NCBI GenBank assembly: GCA_000231825.2
Contig: JH720294.1
Span: 2,512,654 to 2,576,653 of the forward strand
Reading direction: 5' to 3'
Source: Tetrahymena elliotti 4EA
Lineage: Eukaryota > Ciliophora > Oligohymenophorea > Hymenostomatida > Tetrahymenidae
Length of the DNA stretch: 64,000 bases
Notes under the pieces: model-generated
Database searches by the model: none
The model's input: the letters and a program-made list of their open reading frames with translations, nothing else
Told to the model about the DNA's origin: nothing
Made by a program: the position numbers and the translations under genes
In this document: positions 12,174-26,140 of the stretch, piece by piece
How positions within the stretch are numbered: the first letter of the stretch is position 1
Layout of the letters: each line of letters opens with the position of its first letter

Positions 12174-13777
12174 TTTTCGTTAACTTCCTACTTGTATTTT
12201 ATTTATATTTTCTTCTTTCTCTTTTTTTTAGTTTCTTTTTATTTATATTTGTTTTTAACTTTATTTATTTTAGATTTTTTAAAGATATATGTCTTTCTTT
12301 CTTTTTTTACTATGTAGAAGATCGATCATCCTTCATTCAATTCTCTATTCACTTTATCTTTATCATTTCCATTCAATACTTCATTCATATTCATCTATGA
12401 TATAGATAAAACACTATATAATATCTTTATTCACTTATTTCTTTGTTTTTTTTGATTTATTGAATTGCATAGTTTATTTAGCAGCTAATTCATACCTACC
12501 AAATCCAAATCCATTCATTTATTCATGCATTTTGCAAATTAAAATCATTTTCAATCAATAAAGAAGAGGGATAAATTTATGCCAAAAAGTAAACAAACTA
12601 ATATTGTTTTTCATTACCTATAATTTAATGAAATAAATAAAAATCAACAAATTGTTTGAATAATATTTTAAATCATTTAAGTTGATTAATATCCAAATAA
12701 AATAATAAACAAACTTAAAAAGGACTTCAAAATAAATTAATAATATTTTTAAAATTTCACAACAGGAGATAAAGCTTGTTAAAGTTTAAATTATTATTGA
12801 TTCCTAGCACATTTTAAATTAGAATTTATGCTAACTGGCCAAGTAAAAGTAATTTTTTAATTTAAAGTAAATATTTTTAGAATATTGAAATGAAATAAGT
12901 TTTATTGATAAAGGGAGATATTGAGACTAATTTTAATGATAATTGTCTTTCTAACAATATTGTTTGCTAATTTAACTTTTTTGAAATGTCTAGAAAAAAT
13001 ATATTTATGAAGAATCAACTAATAAATAATAATTTAAATTAAAAACAAATGATTCAATAGTTATTACAAACGGTTTGTTAATCTATTTTTATTTTTATAT
13101 ATTTAAAATATAATAATGAGATAGAAAAATTATTTTATTATTAAATTTAAAAAAATTCAAAATAAAGAGGATAAAAAAACAACTTATTTTAATTTTTTGT
13201 TTTCAGAAAGTAAAAATTCTTTTAGAAGCTAGTTACAATCAGATTAAAAAGGACTTAGATTTCAATTAAACTGATTTATATTATGTTAGACAAAAATAAA
13301 ATAATCAAGAACCAATTTGTAATTATTTTATAAAATCTTTTTCTTATCTTACAAGCAAGGATATTTTAAACCCAAAAAATGTCTAATTTTAAATTATCAT
13401 CTATATTATCACTCAATAAAAAAAAAGCATACTTAATAGTATGATAAATATATTTTTTTTAAATAATAAAGATTAATTTTTGTTAAAATATTTTTGAAAA
13501 TAAACTTTTAAAGATTTTAATTTTTAAAATAAATGATACTTCAATATTAAATTTATTAGAAAAAAAGGAAAAAGATTTAGTATATTTATTGGACATAAAA
13601 TATCTATCATTCATTGACTTAATTATCAGGTTTACAAATATAATTGTTAATATCTTTTTAATTATATCAAAAATTTTTGTAAATTTAATAGTTAATATTT
13701 TAGCGTAACTTGTTAAAAATAGTAAATGAAGCCCTTTTTTAAAGCAGTTTTGATTATAAATCACACCTAAAACAAAG
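12174..13777. other. Divergent intergenic region between eIF3c (-) and the COMM-domain gene (+)
   Basis: About 1.6 kb, almost entirely A and T. The flanking genes point away from each other, so both promoters should lie here. No recognisable element or RNA gene was found. Stretches of pyrimidines at 12190-12440 sit directly upstream of the eIF3c start and may be its 5' untranslated region. Confidence 0.6.
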
Positions 13778-14687
13778 ATGGCATAGATTTCGAATCTCTT
13801 AAACAATTAGCTGAAGAAAAGAATTTAATTAGAGACTAAAATGGTAAATTTAATAAACATCGTTGAGAGATAGAAATTCAAATTAGAGGAAATTAAAAAT
13901 GAAAAATAAGAGAAAGATAAAATAAATAAAGCAAAAAGCAATTAACTTTCTCAAACAAACAAATTTGGTGAATTAGAATTATGCCAATTAGAAAATAAAT
14001 TTATTTAATTTGTTTTTATATTAGTTCATTCTCTGAAACATATTTTTTATCGAAAAGAATTTGAAGAAATTGTAGCTAGATTTGAAGATTTATGTTAAGT
14101 TCTTATTAGATAGAATCCTCAAACCGCAGATGATTTCAATGAGTTGCTTGCAAAATATGTAAAATTTATTGGATTTTTAAGCATTAATTTAGATAACAAT
14201 ATTAGTTTAAAACAGAGATATTTTTACATTTAGAAATGAAAAAAGAAATATTCCATACAAATTTCTTTTATTAATTGTTTGATAAATTAATTAGGAATTT
14301 GATGATGACAAAAGCTAAAAAGAACTCTATTAGATTTGGGAACATGAAAAAGAAAATGTCTTCAGTTATCTTATTAAAAAGAGTGGAAACTTTAGAAAAT
14401 TAGATAAAATAGAATGGTCATTAAATAATAAATTCTACACTAAAAAAGCCAAAAATTTAAATGAAATGACTGCTGTTGTTTCTATTAAAGTAATTTTATT
14501 TCAAAACTTTAACATTCATTTTCATTTCTTATTTTATTTAATTTTATTTCAATAGACTTCTAAATATGATAACCAAAACTCAAGACATATTACATTTGAA
14601 ATGAACAATAAAGAATTACTCTAATTAAGAGATGATCTTCTTAGAATTGAGGAAGAAATTATTGCTCTTAATGCCCAATAATAGTGA
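13778..14687 (+). CDS. COMM-domain protein, most like COMMD10
   Basis: COMMD proteins form the hetero-decameric part of the Commander complex, acting in endosomal recycling and in regulation of cullin ubiquitin ligases and NF-kB. Three exons: 13778-14158, 14295-14489, 14556-14687. They give 235 residues with phase-0 junctions and a TGA stop. The COMM domain (about 160-232) shows the conserved opening tryptophan (FRKLDKIEW, W168), a hydrophobic strand around NEMTAVVSIK, and the C-terminal helix KELLQLRDDLLRIEEEI. The N-terminal helical half aligns by eye with COMMD10 (MVNLINIVERQKF against SLINAIDTGRF; the FVFILVHSLKHIFY segment). An internal ATG at 13841, just before that segment, is an alternative start. 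Assignment to COMMD10 rather than another paralogue is tentative; the COMM domain itself is clear. Confidence 0.82.
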
Positions 14688-16331
14688 ACAATATCTATTA
14701 TTTATAAATATTTACCATAATATATTATTTATATTTGTTGCAAACATATTAGAATAATTCAAAAATTATGCAAAAACTGCTCGTTGTGTTCCCTTAAATT
14801 TATATTACATCAGTATAATATTCTTCTTTATACTCTCAAAATGAAAAATACTTATCATCATTTAACAAAAAACTATTAAATTAATTATTCAATAAATAAA
14901 AACAAATCAATCTAATTTAAAAGATTTTTTTATATAAGACTTTCTTAATTCTAATTTGAGCAAAGACAAAAAATAAAAGTAAATATTTTTAAAGAAAAGG
15001 TAAATATCATTACAATTATTGAATTAACTGTTTAAGATTGATTAGTCGAATTCTTTATTGAATATTTTAATATTTTGAGATGTCAGAATAAATTTGCTCC
15101 TTTTTTAAACTAATTAATTTCAACAAAAATGTTAGAGATTTTAAAAAAACAAAAAGCTTTTGAAAAGTTGAATTGATTTGCAAAAATAATATGTTTTTTA
15201 TTGGGCAGTTTTAATTAATAATTTCAAATAAAAATAATAATAAATATTTTCCCTTTTTAAAATTATAAAAAATGCATAGGTAATTTCAAATATAAAAATT
15301 AACTCACTAATTTTAATGATTTATTTATTTTAGATTTTATTTTAAAGATTTAAATATGGAAACAATTATAAAATTTATGATTAATTTTATTAGTTAGTAT
15401 AATATACTTTCTATGCTTTTATGTACTAGATACATTTATATTAGGTAAAAATTATCCTCTTTTAAATTCATATATAAAGAAAAAATAAATACTTTCTGAA
15501 AAATACTGCAATTTATTGAATTCCTTTGAAAATTTATTTGTTTAATAATATTGTCTCTTTTAGTAAGTAAAAAATTCTTTTTTGAGCTTAGTTTTAAGAA
15601 TAACTAAGTAAAATTAGAATAATTACTTCAATATTATTTTAAATAAATATTTTTCACAAACTTTTTCAAAATTTTACTTATTATACAAATAATTTTTAAA
15701 AACTTGAAGGCTTAAAAATATGTTAGTTAGTTAGTTAGTTATTGGGCTATATTTTTGTTAAATTGGATGTAACCTACTGAAAATAACATAACCAATATAG
15801 AAAAACTAAAAATTTAATTCAGGTTCTTAAATATTTATCTCTTAAAGAGTTATTACAATAAATTTATTTTGAATTAACAGTTTGATTAATTCTTTAAGTT
15901 TAGATTTTTTTAAGAATGATAGATTTAAAATATTTGATTAAAAAATTAAAATATTTAACTTAAATTGATTTAAAAATAATTTAAGATTTGATTATTTTTT
16001 GAATTTAATTTAAGTTTATTTGATATAAATTAAAATGCTTCTTTTAACATGCTGAAAACAAAAAAAAATTGTTTGAAATATTTGAACAATAATCTCCTTT
16101 TTTATTTGTTTTAGTTAGAAAAATAATTTGGTTGTTATGATAGATTATTTTTTTATTTGTTAATTAGAAAATATTTTAAAATTTGAAGCAGATAAAATGA
16201 TTTATCTGACTTTCAATGAAAAAAGTAAATAAAAATAAAACGAAATTATAATAAATAATAATCAATCATAATCTCAATTTTGGAATTTGATTAAAGATAT
16301 TAAATTTATTAGGTTTTTTTTATCATATAAA
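14688..16331. other. Intergenic region, with a TTAG microsatellite at 15722-15741
   Basis: About 1.6 kb of A/T-rich DNA between two plus-strand genes. It contains five tandem GTTA units near 15722-15741. No coding frame, RNA gene or conserved element was recognised. Confidence 0.6.
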
Positions 16332-19253
16332 ATGGACAAACAAAAGGAAAATAAAAGAGCAAAAATGGAAAGCGAGTATGATGTAAAAGACATCATAGTC
16401 ATTGATAATGGAGCAGATACTGTAAAAATAGGTATATCAGGTGAAGATAAGCCCAGAGTAAGAAGCTAAATGAATATAAATCTAATTATTTGAAAGCATT
16501 TATTCAATTTTTAAATAATTTATTTATATTAATAATACAGATTATTATCGATGCAATTGGAGGTGAGCCAAAATTAGGAGTAAATGATGAAGCAACGAAC
16601 TAAAAACCGTATGCAATTAAATTTTAAACAAAAAAATAATTTAATACTTATCTATTAATAAAATAATTTAAATTGCGATTAACCACTAATGCATAATTTG
16701 CATTTTATTCAGAATTTATATTCAATCTTCATATTTTTTATAAAAAGAGCTTGTTTGTTTGGACAACAATTACACTAAGCAAAATTAGAAAAGAAATTTG
16801 AGCTAGAAGAGAAGTTCCCTATCTAAAATGGAGTAAGCAATTTATAAACAGATAAATAAATATTTTAGATTTGATAAATAATTAGAATGAAAGTAATAAA
16901 TAATCAACTAATTTAAAATCAAAAAAATAGTTACAGATATGTAACAAGCACATTAGCAAATCAATAAATAAACAAGCAAGCAAGAAAATTTCAAATAGTA
17001 AAATGAGATAATGAAAAAACATGTTTAGAAATTTTAGATTTAATATTTCCAAGGAAGGATACTCATATTATTTTCAATCAAATTAATGATTAGAATTATT
17101 TTAAATAGGAATTTATTTCATTTTAAAACATGCTTATTTTTACTGTTTGAAATGAAAAAACAAATAATAAACTAAATCAAAAAAATTATGTTTAAATAAT
17201 TTCAATGATGAAATTTGTTTGGAGTAATTTGATAAAAGAATAATTAAATTTCATAAAATCAATTAATTATATGTTGGATTTGATATTAATTGTTAGAAGT
17301 AATATATTGGCTTTGTTAGTGAAAAGATTCAGTGTAACTTCTAAGAATAAATAGATATTTTTTAAATGAAGAAGCATTTAGTTTTCTGGAATTTAATTTT
17401 CATTTTTACTAAATTATTATCTAAAATAATGAGTGTAAACAAGAAAATAAATAAAAATTTAGAACTAAAAGTGAATTTTTTGATTAATTCTCTGGTATTT
17501 AATACTTCATCATTCTAAATATATTTATCTTATTATAAGAGAAAATAGAAAATAATCTGATTTTATTCTTACTTGTTAATCAAAGAAAATAGTTGATTTT
17601 GATGCAATTAGAGATTTATATGTGTATGCACTAGACCAATTACTTTAAGTTAATGAAATTAGTTCTTGTAATTTATTAATTATTGACTCGCCTCTAAATC
17701 CTAAGCAGTATAAACATAAGCTTGCAGAGGTACTCTTTGACGATATGAAAGTAACTAAATAGTTTAGAATGATTTTTATTTTCATTTTTTTTGGTAATTA
17801 ATAATAAGGTCAATTCTGTTCTCTTTTAGAATAGTTCTTCCTTGAGTTTGTTTTCAACAGGAGAAACAACAGGTTTAGTAGTTGAAGCTGGACATAGTTT
17901 AACAACATGCATACCCGTCTTTGAAGGATTCGCCATCCCCCACGCATTCTAACACAGTTACTTGGCTGGTTAGAAAATTACAGAAGTTTTAAAATAAGTA
18001 AATTTTTCTCTATTTAAAAAAAGAGAAATAAACTTTTTATTCATAACTTTTAAAATGTGCAATTAAGAAGAAGCGTATTTTAACAATTAAATAATCTTTT
18101 ATTTGACTATAATAGGAGCTAAAAATTCCAATAGGATAGCTAGATGATAGTGTTTTCAAGGACATAAAAGAAAAAATGTGTCACGTAGCAAGGGATTACT
18201 ATGTGGATGTAATTATTTTATTAAAATGTTTTCAAACCCTTGGACCTTTATTTAAATTTCGACTCAAAGTATAAAAGGAATTAAAAAGCTTAATTGAATT
18301 TCTTTGTTTTTTTTTGCTTTTATTGATAAATTGATTGATTTTAGAGGTTCTTTTCTTTTTGTGTTTTCCTCTCATATTAATTAATATATTAATCAATCCA
18401 CTTACTTAATCTTTTGTAGACTTTCAAAATTAAAGAAAGTAATAGTAATTAAAAAAATGCAGTTTAATTTTTTGTTTATTTAATCAAAGAATTTAATTAC
18501 TTTTTGAACAATATTTGAATATGTTTTTTACCATGCTTTTTTTACAATTTTATTATGTAATGTAAGGTCTGCTGCATCTTTAATAAATTTATCAAATATT
18601 AACTAAAAGGTGAATGGTCCTACATTGTTAAGCTTAGAGGAAAAATCATTTGAATTACCAGATGGCAATATATTAGAAATAAATAACTCTCAAAGATATA
18701 AACCCACAGAAATTCTCTTCAAGTCAGTTATTTATTTAATTTAAATAAATTTATTTTAATTAACTTAACAGCTTCTTTCTTTGTTTATTTTAGTTACTTT
18801 TTATTCTTAATTAGTCCATCAATTATTGGAGATGATTCAATGAGTATTCCTGAGATGATGATTGATACACTCCACAGATGTGATGCTGAGTTCTAAGAAG
18901 AATTATATAGAAATATAGTCCTATGTGGAGGATCATCCCTATTCCAAGGGTATTTGTAGCGTATCGAAAAGGAGTTAATGAATGAAGTAACTAACACTAT
19001 TAATAGAAAAGAAATTAATTTTGTTTAGAATACACATAGGAGGTTCTCTTCCTGGATAGGTCCGTGAAAATAATTCTTTTTTTCAAATAATTTGTGATAA
19101 TTTTAAGTTTATTAAAAATAATTAATTATTATTGAAATAGGCGGATCTATGATAGGCAGTTTAAACACATTTTAAAGTCTTGCTATAACAAAGAACGAAT
19201 ATGAGGAGAATCCTGAGTCAAAGATGTCCATTATTCACAAGAAAACTTTCTGA
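16332..19253 (+). CDS. Divergent actin-related protein (ARP)
   Basis: Actin-fold ATPase-family protein. Ten exons: 16332-16457, 16541-16608, 16748-16832, 17586-17750, 17830-17997, 18116-18208, 18610-18722, 18815-18986, 19029-19059, 19141-19253. They total 377 residues, close to actin's 375, with every junction in phase. Actin landmarks in order: phosphate loop 1 DNGADTVKIGISGEDKPR, DSPLNPKQ (actin EAPLNPK), STGETTGLVVEAGHSLTT (loop 2), FEGFAIPHAF (actin YEGYALPHA), FELPDGNILEI, VLCGGSSLFQGYLQRI (actin VLSGGTTMYPG) and SWIGGSMIGSL (actin VWIGGSILASL). The C-terminus lacks actin's KCF ending. Loop 2 has lost the DSGDG signature (here EAGHS), so nucleotide binding may be altered. Identity to actin is low throughout, so this is an ARP and not a conventional actin. 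Which ARP class it belongs to cannot be decided here. The in-frame codons upstream of the ATG at 16332 (from 16287) lack an ATG. Intron 3 is long, 753 nt. Confidence 0.88.
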
Positions 19254-19644
19254 TTTTAATGCAAATCGAAAGAAAATAATAGCTTTTTTTAATAAGTAAA
19301 AGATGCCATTTAGTTACAGTGGCAAATTTAAATTAAAATTATAATTTATAAGTCCCAAACGTGTATTATTTGTATTGCTTTTTTGTTATTCAATACTCAT
19401 AATTCTTTGAAATAAAATTTTGTATTATTTTAAATTCTGTTTAATTTTGATTTTATTTAGTACGAAAAAATAGTGCTCAACACTCAAGAAAAATTAGAAA
19501 TAAATATATACTGATTTTTTAAATATATAAAATTATAGACTTTTTAACTTTTTGTTATAAATTTCTAATTTTTTATTTTATAATCAATATTTAATTAAAA
19601 AAACAAAATAATTAAAAGAGCTTCTTTCAGAAAAAGCAACTTTA
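19254..19644. other. Short intergenic gap between two plus-strand genes
   Basis: 391 bases of A/T-rich sequence between the ARP stop and the next ATG. No motif was recognised. It must hold the ARP 3' end and the downstream promoter. Confidence 0.6.
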
Positions 19645-22600
19645 ATGGGAGAGCCTGAATAAGTGTTGCCATAAAATACTCATAGTCATTTAGTGAAAAA
19701 GGATGTGTCCTTGAGCAACTTAAGTCTCTCTAGCTATGAATTATAAAATAAAACAAACACTGCGCATTAAAAATAGCAACTAAATCAATAATATTAATTT
19801 TAATATATTCGAGACTTTGATATAAAGGATACTTAAAGCAAAGATATCAAAAATTATGAATATTAATAAAATTGTAATGGCTTAAAGGAATTATAAAATT
19901 CAAATAGTAATTCAATATATGGTTAATAACCTGCCTTAATTCTTTAATAATAGATGTAAAATTCAAAAAAAAGCCACTTTTCTGATGTGAATAATCCAGA
20001 ATTATTGAATCAAAATAAGATAGTTTTGTAGTAATTATAAAATGAATAAGAGTTATTGTAAAAAAAACAAATAAATTGGAAATATTATGAGTTAAAAAAT
20101 GATTAAAAGCAATTTAGTTAAGAGGAATTATAAAAATGTTATGATGAACTCTTCTCTTACAAATATTTCTTAAGCAATTCGAAGCTTAAAGATTTATATA
20201 AAAAGTGTGTCTCTATTAAATAATTATCTGTATAAAAGCAAATAGTAAAAGTTCTCTGCGATACACTTTCGGATTAAGAAAGTTTATAATCGCTAGCCAA
20301 TTACGAGTAGCAAATATGGACACAAATAAATAAAATGGCAAGACTATTAACCTACGATTCATTCAAGTAAATTAAATTTTAATCATTTATCAATCAAGAA
20401 TATATAAAACGAATGAATAGAATAAATTATTAGCAACTTTTCTTTATTTTCAAATTTTTAATTTATGTTAAAATTCGATTAATGTTTTTAGTAGAGTTTT
20501 TTCTTTACTTAGTTAGGAAATCTTACTCAAACCAACTCAATTAATACTTTCCTAATTGATTTCCAATAACTATAGAGTTGTAAGGTTAGGATATAGACAA
20601 ATAGAGAGATTCAAATATAATTAAATATCTCAAGATATTAAAAAATCACAAATTTTTTTTCTTTTTATATGATTCACAAAATATTGATTGAAGGAAAAAC
20701 GAACGATGAAATTTTTGTTTTTTAATGAATTGATTTTTAAAATTGTAAAAAATAAATTAATAAATTAATAATTTGATCTTTGACTCATTTGTTTACATAA
20801 TTTGATGATAAAAGTTGTCTAAAATTAATTATGAAAAATAGAAAATATATCGAATTTTTTTTTTTTTGACAAAAAACAGACAAAATTCTGATCAATTTTA
20901 CTTTTAATTTATTGTTTACTTTTTTTAAAAAAAGGATTTAAAATGCTGCTCAATTTTTTTGGAATCCATTAGGGATATAGAGGTCGATAAAAACAGAAAT
21001 CAAGAATTTCTAAAAGCTAATTAGAAATTTTTATAATTGTTCAATTTTTTCCTTTAAAAAGGAGTGGGAAGCATTGAGAACAGAATTAGTATAATTAGAG
21101 TCGAATTACACTTTTAACAAATAAGAAGATTTAAAACAATTTTTTCAATAGGTAAATAATCAATAATTTTTAAGGCTAGATCTAGAAGATAGTAGAGATG
21201 TGAATGATTATGGCAACACTTAAAATTGTACAACAAATAAATCAAATGATTTATTTAGCAAGCAAAAAAGATTGCTTGAAATTTCATTAAAAATATAGCA
21301 TTTAGGTCTTTTTTTAAATGAATCAAAGGAGCATGAAGATTGTGATAAAAATAAAAATTTAAGAAATGGCATGTATGATTATGCAAATACTGTTTACGAA
21401 ATATTAGATAAATAAACAGAAGATATTTAACAAGCATGTGTTTTACTTGCTAATGATAAATCTAATATGATTCACTTTGATTCTACTGCTTTAGGTGTAG
21501 CTATGTTTTATTATATGAATTTACAACCTGGTCCTACTGGTTAATATTATTATGGCTTAACAAATCTACCAAAAATTACATACATATCATTTAAGAAAAG
21601 TTGGGATGGATTAACAGAGGAAGTATTGAATTGGAATCCATCTTCTCATGTTAGTATAAATCCCTCTATTTAAACTATTGTGATAACTGAATCATCGTTT
21701 GATTATGCACCTTACAACTTTACAAATTATTCAAATAATTAATATCAATATTGTAATACTAGACCAAATACTTATAAAATTTGTTTAGATCAGATTGAAT
21801 TTGAAAAATATAATAAATTAAAAAAAAGCTCTAAGTCTAACATGATATAATCAGATGATATTGTTTATATATTTGAAAATATAATATATCCTTTGATTAG
21901 AGTCCACAAACCAAGTGTTATCATCATGAATCATAATTTTTCATATAACAATGAATCTAGCGCTCTGATAGAAAACAGATAAAATAAAAATAAAGACTTT
22001 TTTTATAGTTTAAAATCTCATCATTTTGCTTCTATTATGTAAACTTTAGGTACAATGTGCTCTCAAAAAATTCTGCTTATTTCTAACAACAAATTCACAG
22101 ATTTGAAGTGTGATTTTGAAATATTTAAAAAATAACAACAGAATAATGCAGTCTCTACACCAAAAAATAAAAATTTAAGTGATTATTAATTATAATAATT
22201 GCCTAGAAAGTAAAATAAAAAGGAAAAATAACTTGATAATTAAATACATCATCAGATAAATACTGAAAACAGTTACCACAAGTTAAACAAAACTAAATAA
22301 TATCAAGGTTTTAATTAAAATTCCCTGATAAGCAGTGAAAGCAACTATATAAATTTTTTAGATCACTCAAAAGCAAATTCTAAAAAATAATAAAAGATTC
22401 AGGATAAGCACATCTAAAAGCAAATTTAAATTTAAAATGACAACCAAAATGAATTTATTGTAATTGATGAAGAAGATGAATCAGAAAAAAATGGTAAAAA
22501 TTAAGAAATTAAAGCTTAAAATAAAGGTTAAGCCCTACCTTAACAAATAAATATGTTTGATAAGTATTAAATGGATACTAGAAATAGATAAATTCCTTTG

Positions 22601-25600
22601 GAAAACAATAAGAAAATTTAAAAATGTTTACCTCACATTTAAATAGAATAATAGTAATAGTTCATGATAATGTAAAATAAATTCAACTGTAACGACAAAT
22701 AAATAAAAGGAGAATCATAATCAAGTTTACACCTCCCCAATCTTAATTAATTTTAAGACTGTAATATCAATAATTAAGTTGATTTTAGCTAGATCATACA
22801 ATAGAAATAAACTTATCAAACAAATTAAAATTACATGTAAGTTCTTCCTTCTTAGCTTATTTATCAAATAAATTCAATTTAGCCAAACTACTAAATTTTT
22901 CCACCCTAATAGGAAATCAATAAAATCTAGATAGATTAAGTGAGACAAACTGAAATTTAAAAAAAATAAAATTAGGAATCTTTAAATGATACTTCTGTTG
23001 TAAATATTAATAATGAGGAATTTTTAAATCTTGTTTCATAATTTTATTTACAAATTTTATAAAAGCCAATAATGAACAATCATGGAAAGATTGTTTGTTT
23101 TTATATTGAAAAATATTTTGATTTAGAATCTCAAAAGGAATATCTTTTGAAAAAAATATAAAATTTAGAAATTAAAGAAGATACCTCGAAAGATATTATT
23201 GCAGTTTAAGAAAATTTGATGTAAATTGAAAATAACTAATAAGATTTAAAGAAAGAAGCTGATTAGATATAAAATACTCATAATTAAAATCTAGCATAAA
23301 GTGTAAAAGAAGTTAGCTAAAATTAAAATGAATCTAAATTAAAAATATATCAACAATAATTAGAAGTTCTTTAAAAAAAGTTAAATGAAATCTTTAAAAA
23401 TATAATGGAAATCTTTTCTTAGAACAATTGGATACTTTCTAATTTTGTTTTTAATTGGTAAACTGTGGTTAAATTAATCATTAATGAAGATGATATGGAA
23501 AAATATCTATTATCTCAGGTAGAGATAGATACAAATATTCAGAGTAAAATTGAGTAATTGTTTAAATTAGAAACCCGAGTTCAAAAATCTTAATTAAAAA
23601 TAGTTACAATCATTTTCTGTCTTTTTAAATAATAACAAAAATAAACATAAAATATGATGACCAATTTAATTAGTCTTAAATAAAGTTATTCTTAGCGAGA
23701 AATCTGTAGATTTGATAAGAAATTCACTGAGTATGCTTTGTAAATGCTCATCTAATCTATTTATTCTAATGCAGAAATTTAAGATGTTTGTTCTAATTCT
23801 TACAAGAGTTCTATTAATTATCTTGCTAATTCCAACACTGCCTTTTAACTTTATATTTAAGAAATTAATAAAAAATTTATCAGTGAAAGGGAAAACCATA
23901 TAAAGCAGTATTTTTTAAATGAAAACCCTTCTTCTGAATTAATCAGCAGTATAGTTTAAGATGATGAAATTAGATATTAATTCTTCGAACAAAATTCAAA
24001 TTTTTTATATTGTTTTAATGGAAAATAAAGCAAACTATATAAAATGGAAGAAGACAAATTTATAAATAACCCAGAACCTGAAACCAGCCAAATGAGACAA
24101 AGAAAATCTGAAAAAATAAACCAAGATTCAGTTGTTTCTAGTGTAATAGTTAGAGAAGAAGCTATAAATGAAAATAAAGAAATGACTAGCAATCAAAATA
24201 AAAAATCAAAAACATTATAAGAATAAAATGCAACTGTTTTAGATGAAGATAAAAAAAAGTTAAATTAATTTGATTAATCTAAGCTTTTGAAAACTGTCAA
24301 ATAAGTCAATTAAAAAATTTCTAAATCGTCTCTCAGATGTAAGCTTGCTACAGAAATCAAAGGTCTAAAGCATCTAACAAATCTAAAATCTTAATCTTAG
24401 AATGGAGTTAGCACTCCTTTGTTAAATAATCTTAGTGCTTTCAAATGCAACTTTAATATACCTTAAAATAAATAATAAGAAACTATCCCTTTCACAAATA
24501 ATATAAGAGCAACATCACCAATATTTTACAACCAAAAAAGTATTAGTACTCATAATGCTATGGAGCTAGATCTGTAGAGTTAAAAAGCTGCAGTAAATAG
24601 CAGCAGTAATAATTCAAAATATATTTTAAATGGCTAGAGTGAGAAGAGCACAGCTTCTACTTCCGCTAATTAATATGAAAACTTAATTAAAAAAGATACT
24701 AAACTGATAGAAACTATAAATGCCAAAAAAAATATGATGAAAAAATTGTAGAATGAAATATTTGATATAAGATAATAAAAGATTGTTAAGCTTAGAACTC
24801 CTTAAGGATTAATTTTTTATGATGAAGATTGCTAGATTTAGGTCATTTACTTACGTTAAAATACTTTAGAAATTTATCTCTTTAATGTTAGAATCAAAAA
24901 TTTTTACAACCATGTAATTTTAACTTAACCTTTTCCTGACTAGGAAATGTTCATCCCAACATACATTCCAGTCTAGCAATAGGATTTAAGATTCTCTTCA
25001 TCTCTTTGCTACAATTAGAATTTTGTATTTAAAATATTTGGAATTCAAATAATGAACAGACAAACACCCACTGAAGTAATCAATTAGATAGAAATAATTA
25101 ACAGACAAACTAAATAGTATTAATTGTTAAAGTATTCTTCAAATAATTCACTTTGTCTATTATAAACAGTCTCTGACTTCTCCTCCAGTTGCTTTTTTAG
25201 TGCAAAGACAAATCAGAATTACATCAGCTGCTTTGGAGGCTTTGACTCTTAAAGAAAATAAGTTACTTAAGTTGGTCTAATTGAAGTAAACCTAACAAAT
25301 TTCACTTATTCGATTAAGGAAATTCTGAATAAATAAGATTTCCATAAAGAATATCTAGAATTCTACAGAAAGAATAAATAGGTGACTGGAAAAAAATCCC
25401 ACTCAAATCTTTAAAATTATAACCAAGAAAAGAATTAATAAATTTTAGCTGATAAAAATGTTAAAGATTTTTGGAAAAAAGTTCCTTTCTTTTTTACTTC
25501 ATCACAATCTGTCTATGATGAAGTCTCAGATTCCATTTACGTTTTTGGTGGAAATGCTAACAAAAAAGAAAATCTACCTAAAGAATCTATTATCACATCT

Positions 25601-26140
25601 TCTCTTTCATGCAGCAGTTTTTGCTGGGAAGAATATCTGTGCATAGCTAAATTCTAAAATGTATCAAGCACAGTCAGCTTAAAAGATGTCATTTTTTTAA
25701 AATTGGAAGTCAAAAATATGAATGAAATTATTTATTAAAACACCATTTTCTTAAATGAATAAAAAATATAAAAATTTGAGCCTCTTTATGGCACTTAAAA
25801 CTCTTTGGCTTAAAAAATTGAAGATTTTAAAGCAAAAAAAGCTGAATTCTCTACCTTATTCCGTCATAGCAATATCCTAAGCTATAGAATACCTGCAGAA
25901 TAAAATAAAGACACATAAACAACTTAAAGCTCAATGGAAATTGAACAAAAATAACCTCCTACCTCAGCTAACACAGCAGATACTTTTGTCATCTAATAAT
26001 CTCATCCAACCCACTTTAGACAGTAAAAACTCACTCAGTAAGAAAATAAGCAGCCACATTAACTTATATCAATGGCTTTTTCTCTGGATACTGATCCATT
26101 GCCAAAGATATAACTCCAGGTTAAAGTAGGATGCTGCTGA
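19645..26140 (+). CDS. Giant two-exon protein: degenerate HDAC-like region, Q/N-rich linkers, kelch-like C-terminus
   Basis: Exons 19645-20366 and 20935-26140 join in phase (intron 568 nt), giving 1975 residues. The second exon is open for 5.2 kb without TGA, which is decisive for coding in this code. Residues about 400-640 resemble the class II histone deacetylase fold: KITYISFKKSWDGLTEEVL against the ILYISLHRYDDG strand, and DIVYIFENIIYPLIRVHKPS, then VIIMNHNFSY against the P-ELVLVSAGFD segment, then FFYSLKSHHFASIMQTL and KILLISNNKF. The catalytic His-His, metal-binding Asp and GGY motifs are not seen, so an enzyme is unlikely. Long Q/N/K-rich stretches follow (about 640-1500). Residues about 1530-1810 contain kelch-like pieces (ISCFGGFDSQRKQVTQVGLI, then IYVFGGNANKKEN). 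The HDAC-like and kelch-like assignments are inferences from pattern. The gene structure is firm. Confidence 0.8.

Noticed and set aside
16287..16331. N-terminal extension of the actin-related protein
   Set aside because: It lacks an ATG and reads Phe/Leu-rich A/T sequence; the ATG at 16332 with an A-rich leader is the normal start.
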